From positions 558,001 to 622,000 of the forward strand of contig JBJMLO010000011.1 in NCBI GenBank assembly GCA_045805265.1: a DNA stretch of 64,000 bases, given 5' to 3'. Origin of the DNA: JBJMLO01 sp045805265. Its GTDB lineage: Bacteria; Actinomycetota; UBA4738; JACQTL01. Every line of letters begins with the position of its first letter. Position 1 is the first letter of the stretch. Shown piece after piece: positions 51,939-60,241 of the stretch. A model generated the notes under the pieces. It ran no database searches and was not told the DNA's origin. It was given only the letters and a program-made list of their open reading frames with translations. Both the position numbers and the translations under genes were made by a program.

Positions 51939-52549
51939 TGGAAGCGCACGAGATCGGAGCCGCGTTCCTCGATGCCCTGACGACGCGGGACTTCACGGCA
52001 GCGAGGGCGCTCCTGGCTAATGACGTCCGGTTCAGGATGCTCCTTCCGAGCGAGCTCATGACCGAGTGGGACGCCGAGGGGGCGATCGGCCGGTTCATCA
52101 GTTGGTTCGGCGAGGCGGACCCGTTCCAGGTCGAGGCCTCGAGCTCCGGGGAGGTCGAGGGTCGAGCGGCGATCATCTACCGTTTCCGTCTTCACGATGC
52201 CGACGGATGGCAGGTGATCGAGCAGCACCTGATGCTCGACGTCGGTGCGGACGCACGGATCGCAGCGATCGATCTGCTGTGCTCCGGCTTCCGGTCGATC
52301 GCCGTCTCGGAGGCCGCCGGCGTGCACCACTTCGACGCGGGCGATCTCGGGTGCGCCGACGGCTTCGCCGGCGAGTTCCGGCGGCGCATGCAGCAGGTCC
52401 CGGTGGGCCACGTGCTCGTGGTGAGCGCTCGCGATCCGGCCGCGAAGGAGGACCTGCCTCCGCTCGCTCGGATGATGGGCCACGTCGTTCGTTCGATCGA
52501 GGCACCCGGGGACGGACGCCTCCTGGTAAGCGTGGAAAGGGGACGATGA
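51938..52549 (+). CDS. NTF2-like / TusA-like fusion protein
   Basis: 203 residues. The ATG at 51938 overlaps the previous stop (TGATG). Residues 1-120 are an NTF2/SnoaL fold (FLDALTTRDFTAARALLANDVRFR, IGRFISWFGEADPFQVEA). Residues 130-203 are TusA-like: FDAGDLGCADGFAGEFRRRM then PVGHVLVVSARDPAAKEDLPPLARMMGHVV, with Cys139 at the sulfur-carrier position. This fusion is not a standard architecture. Most likely a sulfur-transfer or stress-response adaptor. Confidence 0.7.
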   Translation: MEAHEIGAAFLDALTTRDFTAARALLANDVRFRMLLPSELMTEWDAEGAIGRFISWFGEADPFQVEASSSGEVEGRAAIIYRFRLHDADGWQVIEQHLMLDVGADARIAAIDLLCSGFRSIAVSEAAGVHHFDAGDLGCADGFAGEFRRRMQQVPVGHVLVVSARDPAAKEDLPPLARMMGHVVRSIEAPGDGRLLVSVERGR

Positions 52550-52550
52550 G

Positions 52551-52916
52551 ATGAGCGACAAGCTGATCTTCAACTGCACGTACGGGAAGGAGGATCCCGA
52601 GCGGGCGACGCTGCCGTTCGTCGCGGCGAACATCGCCGCGGCCGCGGGGCAGGAGGCGGTCGTGCTCTGCACGATCGAGGCCGCGTGGCTGGGGACCGAC
52701 GGCGGAACCGACGGGATTGCCCAGCCGGGCTTGCCGGTGCTCGCCGAGCTGTACCGCGAGTTCATCGACAACAGCGGACAGGTGTGGCTGTGCGGCTCGT
52801 GCACCAAGCCACGCGGGATCACCGAAGAGGACCTCGTGAAGGGCTCCACGATCGTCGGCGCCGCGAAGGTGGTCGAGGAGATGATCTCCGGCGCGAAGAC
52901 CGTAGCGTTCGCCTGA
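52551..52916 (+). CDS. DsrE-family protein
   Basis: 121 residues, one base after the fusion gene. DsrE/DsrF-like fold: KLIFNCTYGKEDPERATLPFVAANIAA, then the AVVLCTIEAAWL strand with Cys40, and VWLCGSCTKPRGITEEDLVKG with Cys81/Cys84, as in the TusBCD/DsrEFH sulfur relay subunits. Together with the TusA-like domain of the preceding gene it forms a plausible sulfur relay or sulfurtransferase module. The acceptor is unknown. Confidence 0.85.
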   Translation: MSDKLIFNCTYGKEDPERATLPFVAANIAAAAGQEAVVLCTIEAAWLGTDGGTDGIAQPGLPVLAELYREFIDNSGQVWLCGSCTKPRGITEEDLVKGSTIVGAAKVVEEMISGAKTVAFA

Positions 52917-52945
52917 CGGGAATCCCGCCATCGGACCGAACTGGG

Positions 52946-52978
52946 GAGAGAGGAGCCGGATGCCCCGGCTCCTCTCTC
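52946..52978 (+). terminator. Terminator-like hairpin after the DsrE operon
   Basis: Perfect 14-bp stem GAGAGAGGAGCCGG / CCGGCTCCTCTCTC with a 5-base loop, 30 bases after the stop. No T-run. Confidence 0.65.
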
Positions 52979-53180
52979 GACTCGTTCCATGTACAGCTCC
53001 TCCCGAACATCCGCGTGCCAATGCTGGTACTCAACCGCAGGGGCAACCGCATCAGCCTGTGCTCTAACGTTGGAACAGAGGGAAGGGCCCGAATCTTATT
53101 TTTGGCGCTCTCTTTACATAAGCCTGTCCGCTTGCCGGGCTGACCGACCCTCGGTAGCGGGAAGTGGATTTGGCCCACGG

Positions 53181-54107
53181 CTACACAGCGGCGCGGAACC
53201 TATCCAACCTCTCCTCGAGCAGGTCGCGGTCGGGGCGCTCGGCGCGGTGGGTCGGGAGCGAGATCGCTTCGCCGTGGAGACTCTGGAGGGCGTACTGGAG
53301 CGTTGGGCCGTCGTGTTCCTCCAGGACCTTCGGGCTGATCTCGATCCGGTAGTCGGGCTTCACGGTCAGGACGTTGGCGTCGAACGCGCGGTGGTGGATC
53401 GCGCACATCGCGAGGCCGTTCGTCACGACCGGCGCGCCGCCGTGTGCGTCCTCCCGGATGTGCGCCGCGTCGAGCAACGGCGGGTGGCGCAGTCGGCACA
53501 GCGCGCACTGCTGCCGGTAGGCGAGGAGCACGCGGCTGCGGAAGAGCGGCTGGTGCAGGCGGCGCGCGACGAGCGCCTTCGCGTATCGGCGAACTGGCTC
53601 GAACGCCGGGGCCGTCGCCAGGCCACGGCGCCAGAAGTCCCGCGCGGTCTCGTCGAGCGCGACGACGAACTGGTGCTGGTCCGGCTCCTCGTCGACCAGC
53701 CACGTCGGCGCGCTCGGCTCATACAAACCAGGCTTAACGCCCTGAAGCCAGATCAGCGGCTTCCGCAACTCCATCGCCCGCCTCAGCGCGACGTTGTCGG
53801 AGTGGCGCGGATCGGTCCCGCGCCACTTGTACCGGGGGTAGTCATCGTCGCCGAGGTCGTCGTCGTAGGGCGGCCTCGCGGTCGGCGGCGTCCACGTCGT
53901 GAGGAAGCTGAGCGCGGCGTCCATTCCCCGCGGCTTCCAGATTCCCTGCCTCGGCGCGATGAGCGGGACGCGGACGCCCTGGAAGCGGAAGTCCTCGAGC
54001 TCGGCCCGGCGGACGAGCCCGCCCGAGCGTTCGGCCAGGGCGTTCACGTAGCCGATCGCGTGTTCGCGGAGCAGCTCGTCGGTGTCGCCAAGCACGGCGC
54101 GAAGCAT
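53181..54107 (-). CDS. HNH endonuclease (ScoMcrA-like Type IV restriction candidate)
   Basis: 308 residues from ATG 54107; a TTG at 54128 is the alternative. The N-terminal part (GVRVPLIAPRQGIWKPRG, YKWRGTDPRHSDN, KPLIWLQGVKPGLYEP) resembles the SRA-like or ScoMcrA-type DNA-base-recognition region. The C-terminal HNH core is CALCRLRHPPLLDAAHIRED, GGAPVVTNGLAMCAIHHRAFD, with zinc Cys/His and the catalytic His. Such proteins cut modified (methylated or phosphorothioated) DNA. Confidence 0.85.
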   Translation of the reverse strand: MLRAVLGDTDELLREHAIGYVNALAERSGGLVRRAELEDFRFQGVRVPLIAPRQGIWKPRGMDAALSFLTTWTPPTARPPYDDDLGDDDYPRYKWRGTDPRHSDNVALRRAMELRKPLIWLQGVKPGLYEPSAPTWLVDEEPDQHQFVVALDETARDFWRRGLATAPAFEPVRRYAKALVARRLHQPLFRSRVLLAYRQQCALCRLRHPPLLDAAHIREDAHGGAPVVTNGLAMCAIHHRAFDANVLTVKPDYRIEISPKVLEEHDGPTLQYALQSLHGEAISLPTHRAERPDRDLLEERLDRFRAAV

Positions 54108-54321
54108 GAACGTGCGTTGGGGTGGCAATCAAGCCAGCTCTCTTCCTACTCCGGAGATGTTTGAGGAGGCTGGCTTCGCTCGGTCGATTTCTCGCTGGTC
54201 AGGACATCGCCGAACATGGCGGCGACCCCGGCGAAGGCGAGGAGCGAGCATCGGCCAGACCGAGCTCGATGTCCGGTTCCACGACTCCTACCTCTGGACT
54301 TCGAAGGATCGGGTCGCCAAT

Positions 54322-56277
54322 ATGGATCAAATGGGGAGGGGTCTGGGCAGGAAGCACATCCGGTTGCATTTGGGCGTGCTGGCGGCCGCCTTCGGGGTGG
54401 CGTGCGCCCTGCTCATTCCTGTGGCCGCGAGCGCTGCCACCACCGACTGCTCCCCGCAGAACCTCCAGAATGCCATCGCCACGGCGGCTCCAGGAACGAC
54501 GATCCTCGTCTCGGGTTTCTGTCACGGGAACTTCGTCGTCGACAAGACGCTGACGATCAAGGGCAATCCGAAGGCCACCCTCGACGGCGACGACGAAGGC
54601 GCGACGGTCGAGGCCGATCTCCCGGCGAACGCGACCCTGCATCTCGTCGGCTTGACGATCACCGGCGGAATCGGGGGTGGGACCTCCTCCCAGGGCGGGG
54701 GGATCCGGGCCACTTCCGGAAAGCTCACGCTCGCCCACGTCGTCGTGCGGGACAACCTGTCCACGGATCCCTCCTGCTGCGCGTTCGGGGGCGGCATCAT
54801 GTCCGCCGGGCCGCTGACCCTGACCGACTCGTCCGTGGTCCACAACCGGGCCCTGAGCAACGTGGAGGCGGAGGGCGGCGGAATCTGGGCCGGCTCCGCG
54901 CTGACCCTCGTCCGTTCGACGGTCTCGTTCAATCGCGCCTCCGCGATCGGCACGGGCCCCTTGTCGTTCGGACAGGGAGGCGGTATCGATGCGGAGGGTC
55001 AGGGCGCGGTGAGCCTCACCTCGTCCCACGTGGACAACAACGAGGCGGCGGCCCGCGCCCAAACGGCCACCGCCAGCGGCGCTGGTCTGCTCATGGATCA
55101 CTCAGACACGCTGGCCATCGCCGAGTCGACGGTGTCGGGGAACCTGGCGAAGGCGACCGCATTGGACGAGGACAACGCGAGAGCGCGGGGGGGTGGCGTT
55201 CTCGGTTTCGCCAGCTCGGTGGCGATCTCGAACTCCGTACTGTCGGACGACCACGCCGCGGCGGACTCGCCGGGGAGCGCTTTCGCCTTGGGCGGCGCCG
55301 CCGATCTCGAGTCCGGCCCCGTGACGCTGTCGGGCTCCCGGGTCGAGCGATCGAGGGTGGATGCGACGAGCGCCGGCGACGCCTCCGCGGGCGGCGGCGG
55401 CGTCTTGATCTCGGAGCATGCGACGCTGTCCGGCACGACCGTCTCGGACAACGTGGTCGACGCGCAGGCCGGGAGCTCGATCGCCACGGCTTCGGGCGGC
55501 GGCGCGCTCGTCGAGGGTGGCATGTCGCTCGTGCGTTCGACGGTCTTCGACAATGTCGTCGAGACGTACTCTCCCGGCTCCCATGCGTCGTCGACGGGGG
55601 GCGGGGTGGATCTCCAGGGCCCGCTCGCGATGTCGAGATCGACCGTCGCGGGGAACTTCGCCTCGTCGCGCTCCGACGACCCCGCCTCCACCGGACAGGC
55701 GGTCGGCGGCGGGCTCCTGTTGGCCGGGTCGGGGGACGATTCGATCGTGAACTCGACCGTATCCGACAACGACGTTTCGTCGGTCGCGGCCAACATCGAC
55801 AAGCGGGGCGCCGGCATCGACTTCGAGGCCACATCGCTCGCCGTCACGAGCTCGACGATCTCCGGGAACGGGGCGATCGCCGGGCCGACCGCTGGAAACG
55901 GGGGCGGCATCAACGTGGTCGGCGGGACCGTCACGTTGAAGGGAACACTCCTCGGCAGGAACCAGGCCGACGTCGGACCCGACTGTCATGGAGCGGTGAT
56001 CTCCCTCGGCCACAACCTCATCCAGCACACGGTCGGCTGTTCGATCACCCCAAAGAGCACGGACATCGTGGGGAAGGACCCGAGACTGGGAGGCCCGGGC
56101 GGCCTCGGGGTCCTCCAGAACAACGGCGGCCCGACCCTGACGATCGCCCCGACCGTGACGAGCCCCGCCATCGACGCCATCGCGAAGACGGCGTGCCCCA
56201 CCACGATCGATCAGCGAGGCGTGAAGCGTCCACAGGGAACGCGCTGCGACATCGGCGCGGTCGAGCTGCACAGCTAG
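54322..56277 (+). CDS. Secreted parallel beta-helix protein
   Basis: 651 residues from ATG 54322 (a second ATG at 54331). A signal peptide ends near ASAATTDC. The body has about 20 turns of right-handed parallel beta-helix, repeats such as LTLTDSSVVHNRALSN, VSLTSSHVDNNEA and LAVTSSTISGNGAI. It ends with the C-terminal motif TPKSTDIVGKDPRLGGPGG and PTLTIAPTVTSPAIDA then IDQRGVKRPQGTRCDIGAVE, as in choice-of-anchor Q proteins. Probably surface- or matrix-binding; an enzymatic role is not shown. Confidence 0.85.
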   Translation: MDQMGRGLGRKHIRLHLGVLAAAFGVACALLIPVAASAATTDCSPQNLQNAIATAAPGTTILVSGFCHGNFVVDKTLTIKGNPKATLDGDDEGATVEADLPANATLHLVGLTITGGIGGGTSSQGGGIRATSGKLTLAHVVVRDNLSTDPSCCAFGGGIMSAGPLTLTDSSVVHNRALSNVEAEGGGIWAGSALTLVRSTVSFNRASAIGTGPLSFGQGGGIDAEGQGAVSLTSSHVDNNEAAARAQTATASGAGLLMDHSDTLAIAESTVSGNLAKATALDEDNARARGGGVLGFASSVAISNSVLSDDHAAADSPGSAFALGGAADLESGPVTLSGSRVERSRVDATSAGDASAGGGGVLISEHATLSGTTVSDNVVDAQAGSSIATASGGGALVEGGMSLVRSTVFDNVVETYSPGSHASSTGGGVDLQGPLAMSRSTVAGNFASSRSDDPASTGQAVGGGLLLAGSGDDSIVNSTVSDNDVSSVAANIDKRGAGIDFEATSLAVTSSTISGNGAIAGPTAGNGGGINVVGGTVTLKGTLLGRNQADVGPDCHGAVISLGHNLIQHTVGCSITPKSTDIVGKDPRLGGPGGLGVLQNNGGPTLTIAPTVTSPAIDAIAKTACPTTIDQRGVKRPQGTRCDIGAVELHS

Positions 56278-56319
56278 CCTGGGGCCGACTGCCGGGGAGC
56301 CGGGGTGACGTCCCCCTAG

Positions 56320-56475
56320 GTGGTCGCCGATCTCGACGCCACCGTGGCGGAGCTCGCGGGGCGCGGCATCGTCGCGGGACCGATCGAGCCGCAGGGTGAC
56401 GCCAGCCGGAAGTCGATCGTCGTCGACCCCGATGGCAACACGCTCGCGCTCATCGAGGTCACCGGCGGCGCGTAG
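56320..56475 (+). pseudogene. C-terminal half of a VOC-family protein
   Basis: 51 codons from GTG 56320 read VADLDATVAELAGRGIVAGP then SRKSIVVDPDGNTLALIEV, the second betaalphabetabetabeta module of a glyoxalase/VOC protein. The first module is absent; the sequence upstream is non-coding after the beta-helix gene. It has no ribosome-binding site, so is likely a fragment. Confidence 0.7.
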
Positions 56476-56535
56476 CCGGCGAGCGCCGGACCGTGGCCTA
56501 CACTCCATCCATGCGGGGGAGGGGCGGCCGCTGAC

Positions 56536-58185
56536 ATGGATGGCGCGCTCGAGCGTGGCAGGGAGTCGTTCGCGCGGAAGGCATGGGGCGCGGCCTTCGC
56601 CGAGCTCTCGGCGGCCGACGCGGACGGGCCACTCGGGCCCGAGGACCTCGAGCTGCTTGCGACGTCCGCCGCGCTGATCGCGAAGGACGACGAGACCGAG
56701 CACTACGCGACCCGCGCCCATCACGAGTTCCTGCGGCGCGGCGATCGGCCGGGGGCCGCGCGGGCGGCCTTCTGGCTCGGGATGCAGCTGTTCAACCAGG
56801 GCGAGCCCGCCAGGGCCGGAGGCTGGCTGGCAAGGGCCGCGAGGGTTCTCGACGAGGCCGACGAGGAGTGCGTCGAGCGCGGCTACCTGCTGGTCCCGAT
56901 GGCGCTCCAGGCCGCGGACAGCGGGGATCACAGGGCCGCGTACGGCATCTTCGAACAGGCCGGAAGCATCGCCGAGCGGTTCGGCGACCCGGACCTGCTC
57001 ACGTTGTCCCGTCTGGGCCGGGGCGACGCCCTCGTGCGACTGGGCGAGACCGCCGACGGCGTTCCGTGGTTGGACGAGGCGATGGTCGCCGTGACCACGG
57101 AGGAGACGTCACCGCTCGTCACCGGGATCGTCTACTGCGCCGTCATCGACACCTGCCTGTACATGTTCGACCTCCGCCGGGCCCAGGAGTGGACGGCGGC
57201 GTTGACCAGGTGGACAGACACCCAGCCCGATCTCGTGCCCTTCCGTGGCCAGTGCCTCGTCCACCGGGCCCGGCTGTTCGAGCTCCACGGTTCCTGGACC
57301 GAGGCGGTCGGTGAGGCGCAGCGGGCGTGTGACGTCGCCTCGCTTCCGGTGAACTACCTCGTGGCAGGCTCGGCCTTCTACCAGCTGGCCGAGCTGTACC
57401 GGTTGCTCGGCGAGCTCGACCGAGCCGAGGACGCGTATCGGCAGGCCGGCGAGCGAGGGCGGTCGCCGCAGCCGGGCCTGGCCTTGCTGCGACTCGCCCA
57501 GGGGCAACCGGACGCCGCTGCCGCGGCGGTCCGGCGGGAGCTGGATGAGGCACAGGGCATGGTGGCCCGGGCGGCGCTGTTGCCCGCGTATGTGGAGGTC
57601 ATGCTCTCTGTCGGAGATGCTGATGCCGCACGTGCGGGGTCGGAGGAGTTGTCGGCGATCGCCGGCGAGCTGGACGCCCCCTACCTCCACGGCGTCGCCG
57701 GCCAGGCAGCCGGCGCGTTGCTCCGGGTGACCGGGGATCCGCGTGGGGCGCTCGCCCCCCTGCGGCGGGCGATGAAAGTCTGGGGCGAGCTCGACGCCCC
57801 GTATCTGACCGCTCGAACCAGAGTGGAGATCGGGCTCGCCTGTCAGGCCCTCGGCGACGACGATTCGGCTCGGCTGGAGCTCGAAGCCTCCGTCCGGACT
57901 TTCCAGGGACTCGGCGCGAAGGGCGATGCGGAGACTGCGGCGACGGCGATGCCTGGCGCGATCCGTTCGACCGCACGCCAGGGCCCACTCACGGCCCGCG
58001 AGGTGGAGGTGCTGCGTCTCGTGGCGACGGGGAAGTCGAACCGGGCCGTCGCCGCCGAGCTCGTCATCAGCGAGAAGACCGTGGCCCGCCACGTGAGCAA
58101 CATCTTCACCAAGCTGGGGCTGTCCTCGCGCTCGGCCGCCACGGCGTACGCCTACCAGCACGGTCTGGTGGAGTCGCGTACATAG
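56536..58185 (+). CDS. LuxR-type regulator with TPR sensor region
   Basis: 549 residues from ATG 56536. Residues 1-470 are alpha-helical repeats (TPR-like), for example DRPGAARAAFWLGMQLFNQG and AYRQAGERGRSPQPGLALLR. The C-terminal HTH is PLTAREVEVLRLVATGKSNR and ISEKTVARHVSNIFTKLGLSS. There is no N-terminal ATPase as in the LAL/MalT type, so sensing is probably by protein contact. It lies 122 bases before the flavin monooxygenase gene, a probable target. Confidence 0.88.
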   Translation: MDGALERGRESFARKAWGAAFAELSAADADGPLGPEDLELLATSAALIAKDDETEHYATRAHHEFLRRGDRPGAARAAFWLGMQLFNQGEPARAGGWLARAARVLDEADEECVERGYLLVPMALQAADSGDHRAAYGIFEQAGSIAERFGDPDLLTLSRLGRGDALVRLGETADGVPWLDEAMVAVTTEETSPLVTGIVYCAVIDTCLYMFDLRRAQEWTAALTRWTDTQPDLVPFRGQCLVHRARLFELHGSWTEAVGEAQRACDVASLPVNYLVAGSAFYQLAELYRLLGELDRAEDAYRQAGERGRSPQPGLALLRLAQGQPDAAAAAVRRELDEAQGMVARAALLPAYVEVMLSVGDADAARAGSEELSAIAGELDAPYLHGVAGQAAGALLRVTGDPRGALAPLRRAMKVWGELDAPYLTARTRVEIGLACQALGDDDSARLELEASVRTFQGLGAKGDAETAATAMPGAIRSTARQGPLTAREVEVLRLVATGKSNRAVAAELVISEKTVARHVSNIFTKLGLSSRSAATAYAYQHGLVESRT

Positions 58186-58307
58186 AACGACCCACGCCGG
58201 TCGGCCCGATTTGCATGGTTTCGCCGATGCTTCGATGGCAACGCCGCGCGTACCGTCGGTCGCACCGGAATGGGGTCGACGGCCTCATGGGGCGAGGAGG
58301 AGCAACG

Positions 58308-59426
58308 ATGGACGGGAACGGCGGAGCGGAGCGGTTCGAGACGGTGATCATCGGCGGGGGCCAGGCCGGCCTGTCCACGGGCTACCACCTGCGGAAGCGC
58401 GGCATGCCCTTCGTGATCCTGGACTCGAACGAGCGGGTCGGGGATGCCTGGCGCAAGCGGTGGGACTCATTGCGGTTGTTCACCCCGAGGCGGTTCGACG
58501 GCCTGCACGGGATGCCCTTCCCCGGACGGGGCCACTGGATGCCTACCAAGGACCAGATGGCCGAGTACCTGGAGTCCTATGCGGCTCGCTTCGAGCTCCC
58601 CGTGCGCACCGGCGTCCGGGTCCGGCGGCTCTCGCTTGATGGAGCCGGCTTCGTGGTGGAGACCACGGACGGGAAGCTGGAGGCCGCTCAGGTGGTCGTG
58701 GCGACCGGGGCGTACCAGGACCCGAAGGTTCCGGCGTTCGCCAAGGACCTGGATCCCGGGATCGTGCAGCTGCACTCGGTGGACTATCGCAACCCCTCCC
58801 AGCTGCGAGAGGGCGGTGTGCTGGTCGTGGGCGTCGGCAACTCCGGCGCCGACATCTCCCTTGAGGTGGTGCGGACGCATCCCACGTGGCTGGCGGGCAA
58901 GGAGTCCGGGCACATCCCGGTCCGCATCGACTCTCGCAAGGGGGCGATCGGGTTCCCCGTGTTCCGGTTCATGGGTCACCACGTGTTGAAGTGGTCGAAT
59001 CCGATCGGCCGCAAGGTGCTCCCCAGGATGAAGACGATGGCGGCCCCGCTGATCCGCGTGAAGCCGAAGGACCTGGTGAAGGCAGGCGTGCAGCGGATCC
59101 CTCGAGTCGCCGGCGTCCGAGAAGGGCTGCCGCTGCTAGAGGACGAGCAGGTGCTGAACGTGACCAACGTGATCTGGTGCACCGGCTTCCGGCACGACTT
59201 CTCGTGGATCGACCTTCCGGTCTTCGACGAGCACGAAGAGCCGAAGCACTACCGGGGGATCGTGGCGGACCAGCCGGGCCTCTATTTCACTGGGCTCGAG
59301 CTCCAGTACTCGTTGTCCTCCGACGTGATCACCGGGGTCGGGCGTGATGCCGAGTACCTGGCCAAGCACATCGCGTCGCACCGGCCCGCGGACCGGGTGG
59401 GCCAGCCCGCGCGAGCGATCGCGTGA
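58308..59426 (+). CDS. FAD/NAD(P)-dependent monooxygenase-like oxidoreductase
   Basis: 372 residues from ATG 58308 (GAGGAGGAG in front); upstream ATGs at 58263 and 58287 are less likely. FAD site VIIGGGQAGLSTGYHL, then LDSNERVGDAWRKRW. The NADP site is VLVVGVGNSGADISLEV, after an ATG motif (VVVATGAYQDPKVPA). The late VIWCTGFRHDFSWID and GLYFTGLELQYSLSS segments match the flavin-containing/Baeyer-Villiger-like family (CzcO/YpdA-like). It may also be a thioredoxin-type bacillithiol- or ferredoxin-linked reductase. Confidence 0.9.
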   Translation: MDGNGGAERFETVIIGGGQAGLSTGYHLRKRGMPFVILDSNERVGDAWRKRWDSLRLFTPRRFDGLHGMPFPGRGHWMPTKDQMAEYLESYAARFELPVRTGVRVRRLSLDGAGFVVETTDGKLEAAQVVVATGAYQDPKVPAFAKDLDPGIVQLHSVDYRNPSQLREGGVLVVGVGNSGADISLEVVRTHPTWLAGKESGHIPVRIDSRKGAIGFPVFRFMGHHVLKWSNPIGRKVLPRMKTMAAPLIRVKPKDLVKAGVQRIPRVAGVREGLPLLEDEQVLNVTNVIWCTGFRHDFSWIDLPVFDEHEEPKHYRGIVADQPGLYFTGLELQYSLSSDVITGVGRDAEYLAKHIASHRPADRVGQPARAIA

Positions 59427-59459
59427 CGCTGCCGGTGGATCGAGATCGTCTCTCGTCGC

Positions 59460-59488
59460 TTGTGTAGTTGGGTGTATCGAGGTGTATT
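59460..59488 (+). promoter_or_regulatory. Likely vapBC promoter, possibly leaderless
   Basis: TTGTGT (59460-59465), 17 bases, TGTATT (59483-59488), nine bases before the ATG at 59498. The transcript would begin a few bases from the start codon, with no ribosome-binding site. The GTGTAT repeats inside may be the VapB operator. Confidence 0.4.
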
Positions 59489-59497
59489 CTGTGAGCC

Positions 59498-59707
59498 ATG
59501 GGGAGAACGAACGTCGTCATCGACGACGAGCTCGTGGAGAAGGTCATGAGGCTCTACGGTCTCCGGACGAAGCGGGAGGCGATCGACTTCGCTCTGCGTC
59601 GCGTCGCCGGCGACGGTGACCGGAAGGCGATCCTCGAGCTCGAGGGGATCGGATGGGAGGGCGACCTGCTCGAGATGCGCCGGAGCGAGCCCATCGAAGA
59701 GCTGTGA
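59498..59707 (+). CDS. vapB: VapB-type antitoxin
   Basis: 69 residues. N-terminal ribbon-helix-helix-like or VapB fold: TNVVIDDELVEKVMRLYGLRTKREAIDFALRR. The C-terminal part, LELEGIGWEGDLLEMRRSEP, is the toxin-binding arm. It overlaps vapC by 4 bp. It probably autoregulates at the promoter region directly upstream. Confidence 0.9.
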   Translation: MGRTNVVIDDELVEKVMRLYGLRTKREAIDFALRRVAGDGDRKAILELEGIGWEGDLLEMRRSEPIEEL

Positions 59708-60108
59708 TCCTGGTCGACACCTCGGTCTGGATCGAGTTCTTCCGGGCCTCGGGCAGCCCCGTCCATCTCGTCCTTCGAGGACTCATCGACGGAGGTGCGG
59801 ACCTCTGTGTCACCGAGCCCGTCCTCATGGAGGCACTGGCTGGTGCGCGCACGGACCAGGAGGCCGCGAGGATACGAGGTCGACTCCTTGCGCTCGGTTT
59901 CCTGGCCGTCCGTGGCCTGGACGACTACGAAGCGGCGGCGTCCGTTCACCGTGCGTGCCGTCGTGCGGGTGAGACCCCTCGGAGCCAGATCGACTGTCTC
60001 ATCGCGGCGGTCGCCATCCGAAACGACGCCTCGCTGCTCCAGGCCGATATCGACTTCGAGGTGATCGCCCGGCACACGCCGCTCCGGCTGAAGCCCCTGA
60101 GCAACTGA
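59704..60108 (+). CDS. vapC: VapC-type PIN-domain ribonuclease toxin
   Basis: 134 residues from GTG 59704, four bases inside the antitoxin. PIN acidic residues: Asp5 in VDTSVWIEFF, Glu in VTEPVLMEALAGA, Asp in RSQIDCLIAAVAI and a late Asp in LLQADIDFEVIA. It cleaves tRNA or rRNA when free of antitoxin. The first half of the family signature VILVDTSVWIEF is exact. Confidence 0.93.
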   Translation: MILVDTSVWIEFFRASGSPVHLVLRGLIDGGADLCVTEPVLMEALAGARTDQEAARIRGRLLALGFLAVRGLDDYEAAASVHRACRRAGETPRSQIDCLIAAVAIRNDASLLQADIDFEVIARHTPLRLKPLSN

Positions 60109-60241
60109 AGTCGGTCATACGGTCGGCGGCCGCAGGAGATGTAGGGCCGCCTGGAGCGCTGTCCTGGTACGTGGACGGTCGCTCTCCCTGGGCTGACATC
60201 CCCCTCCCGAGCGGTCATCATTGTCAGCCGGGGGGTTCGCG

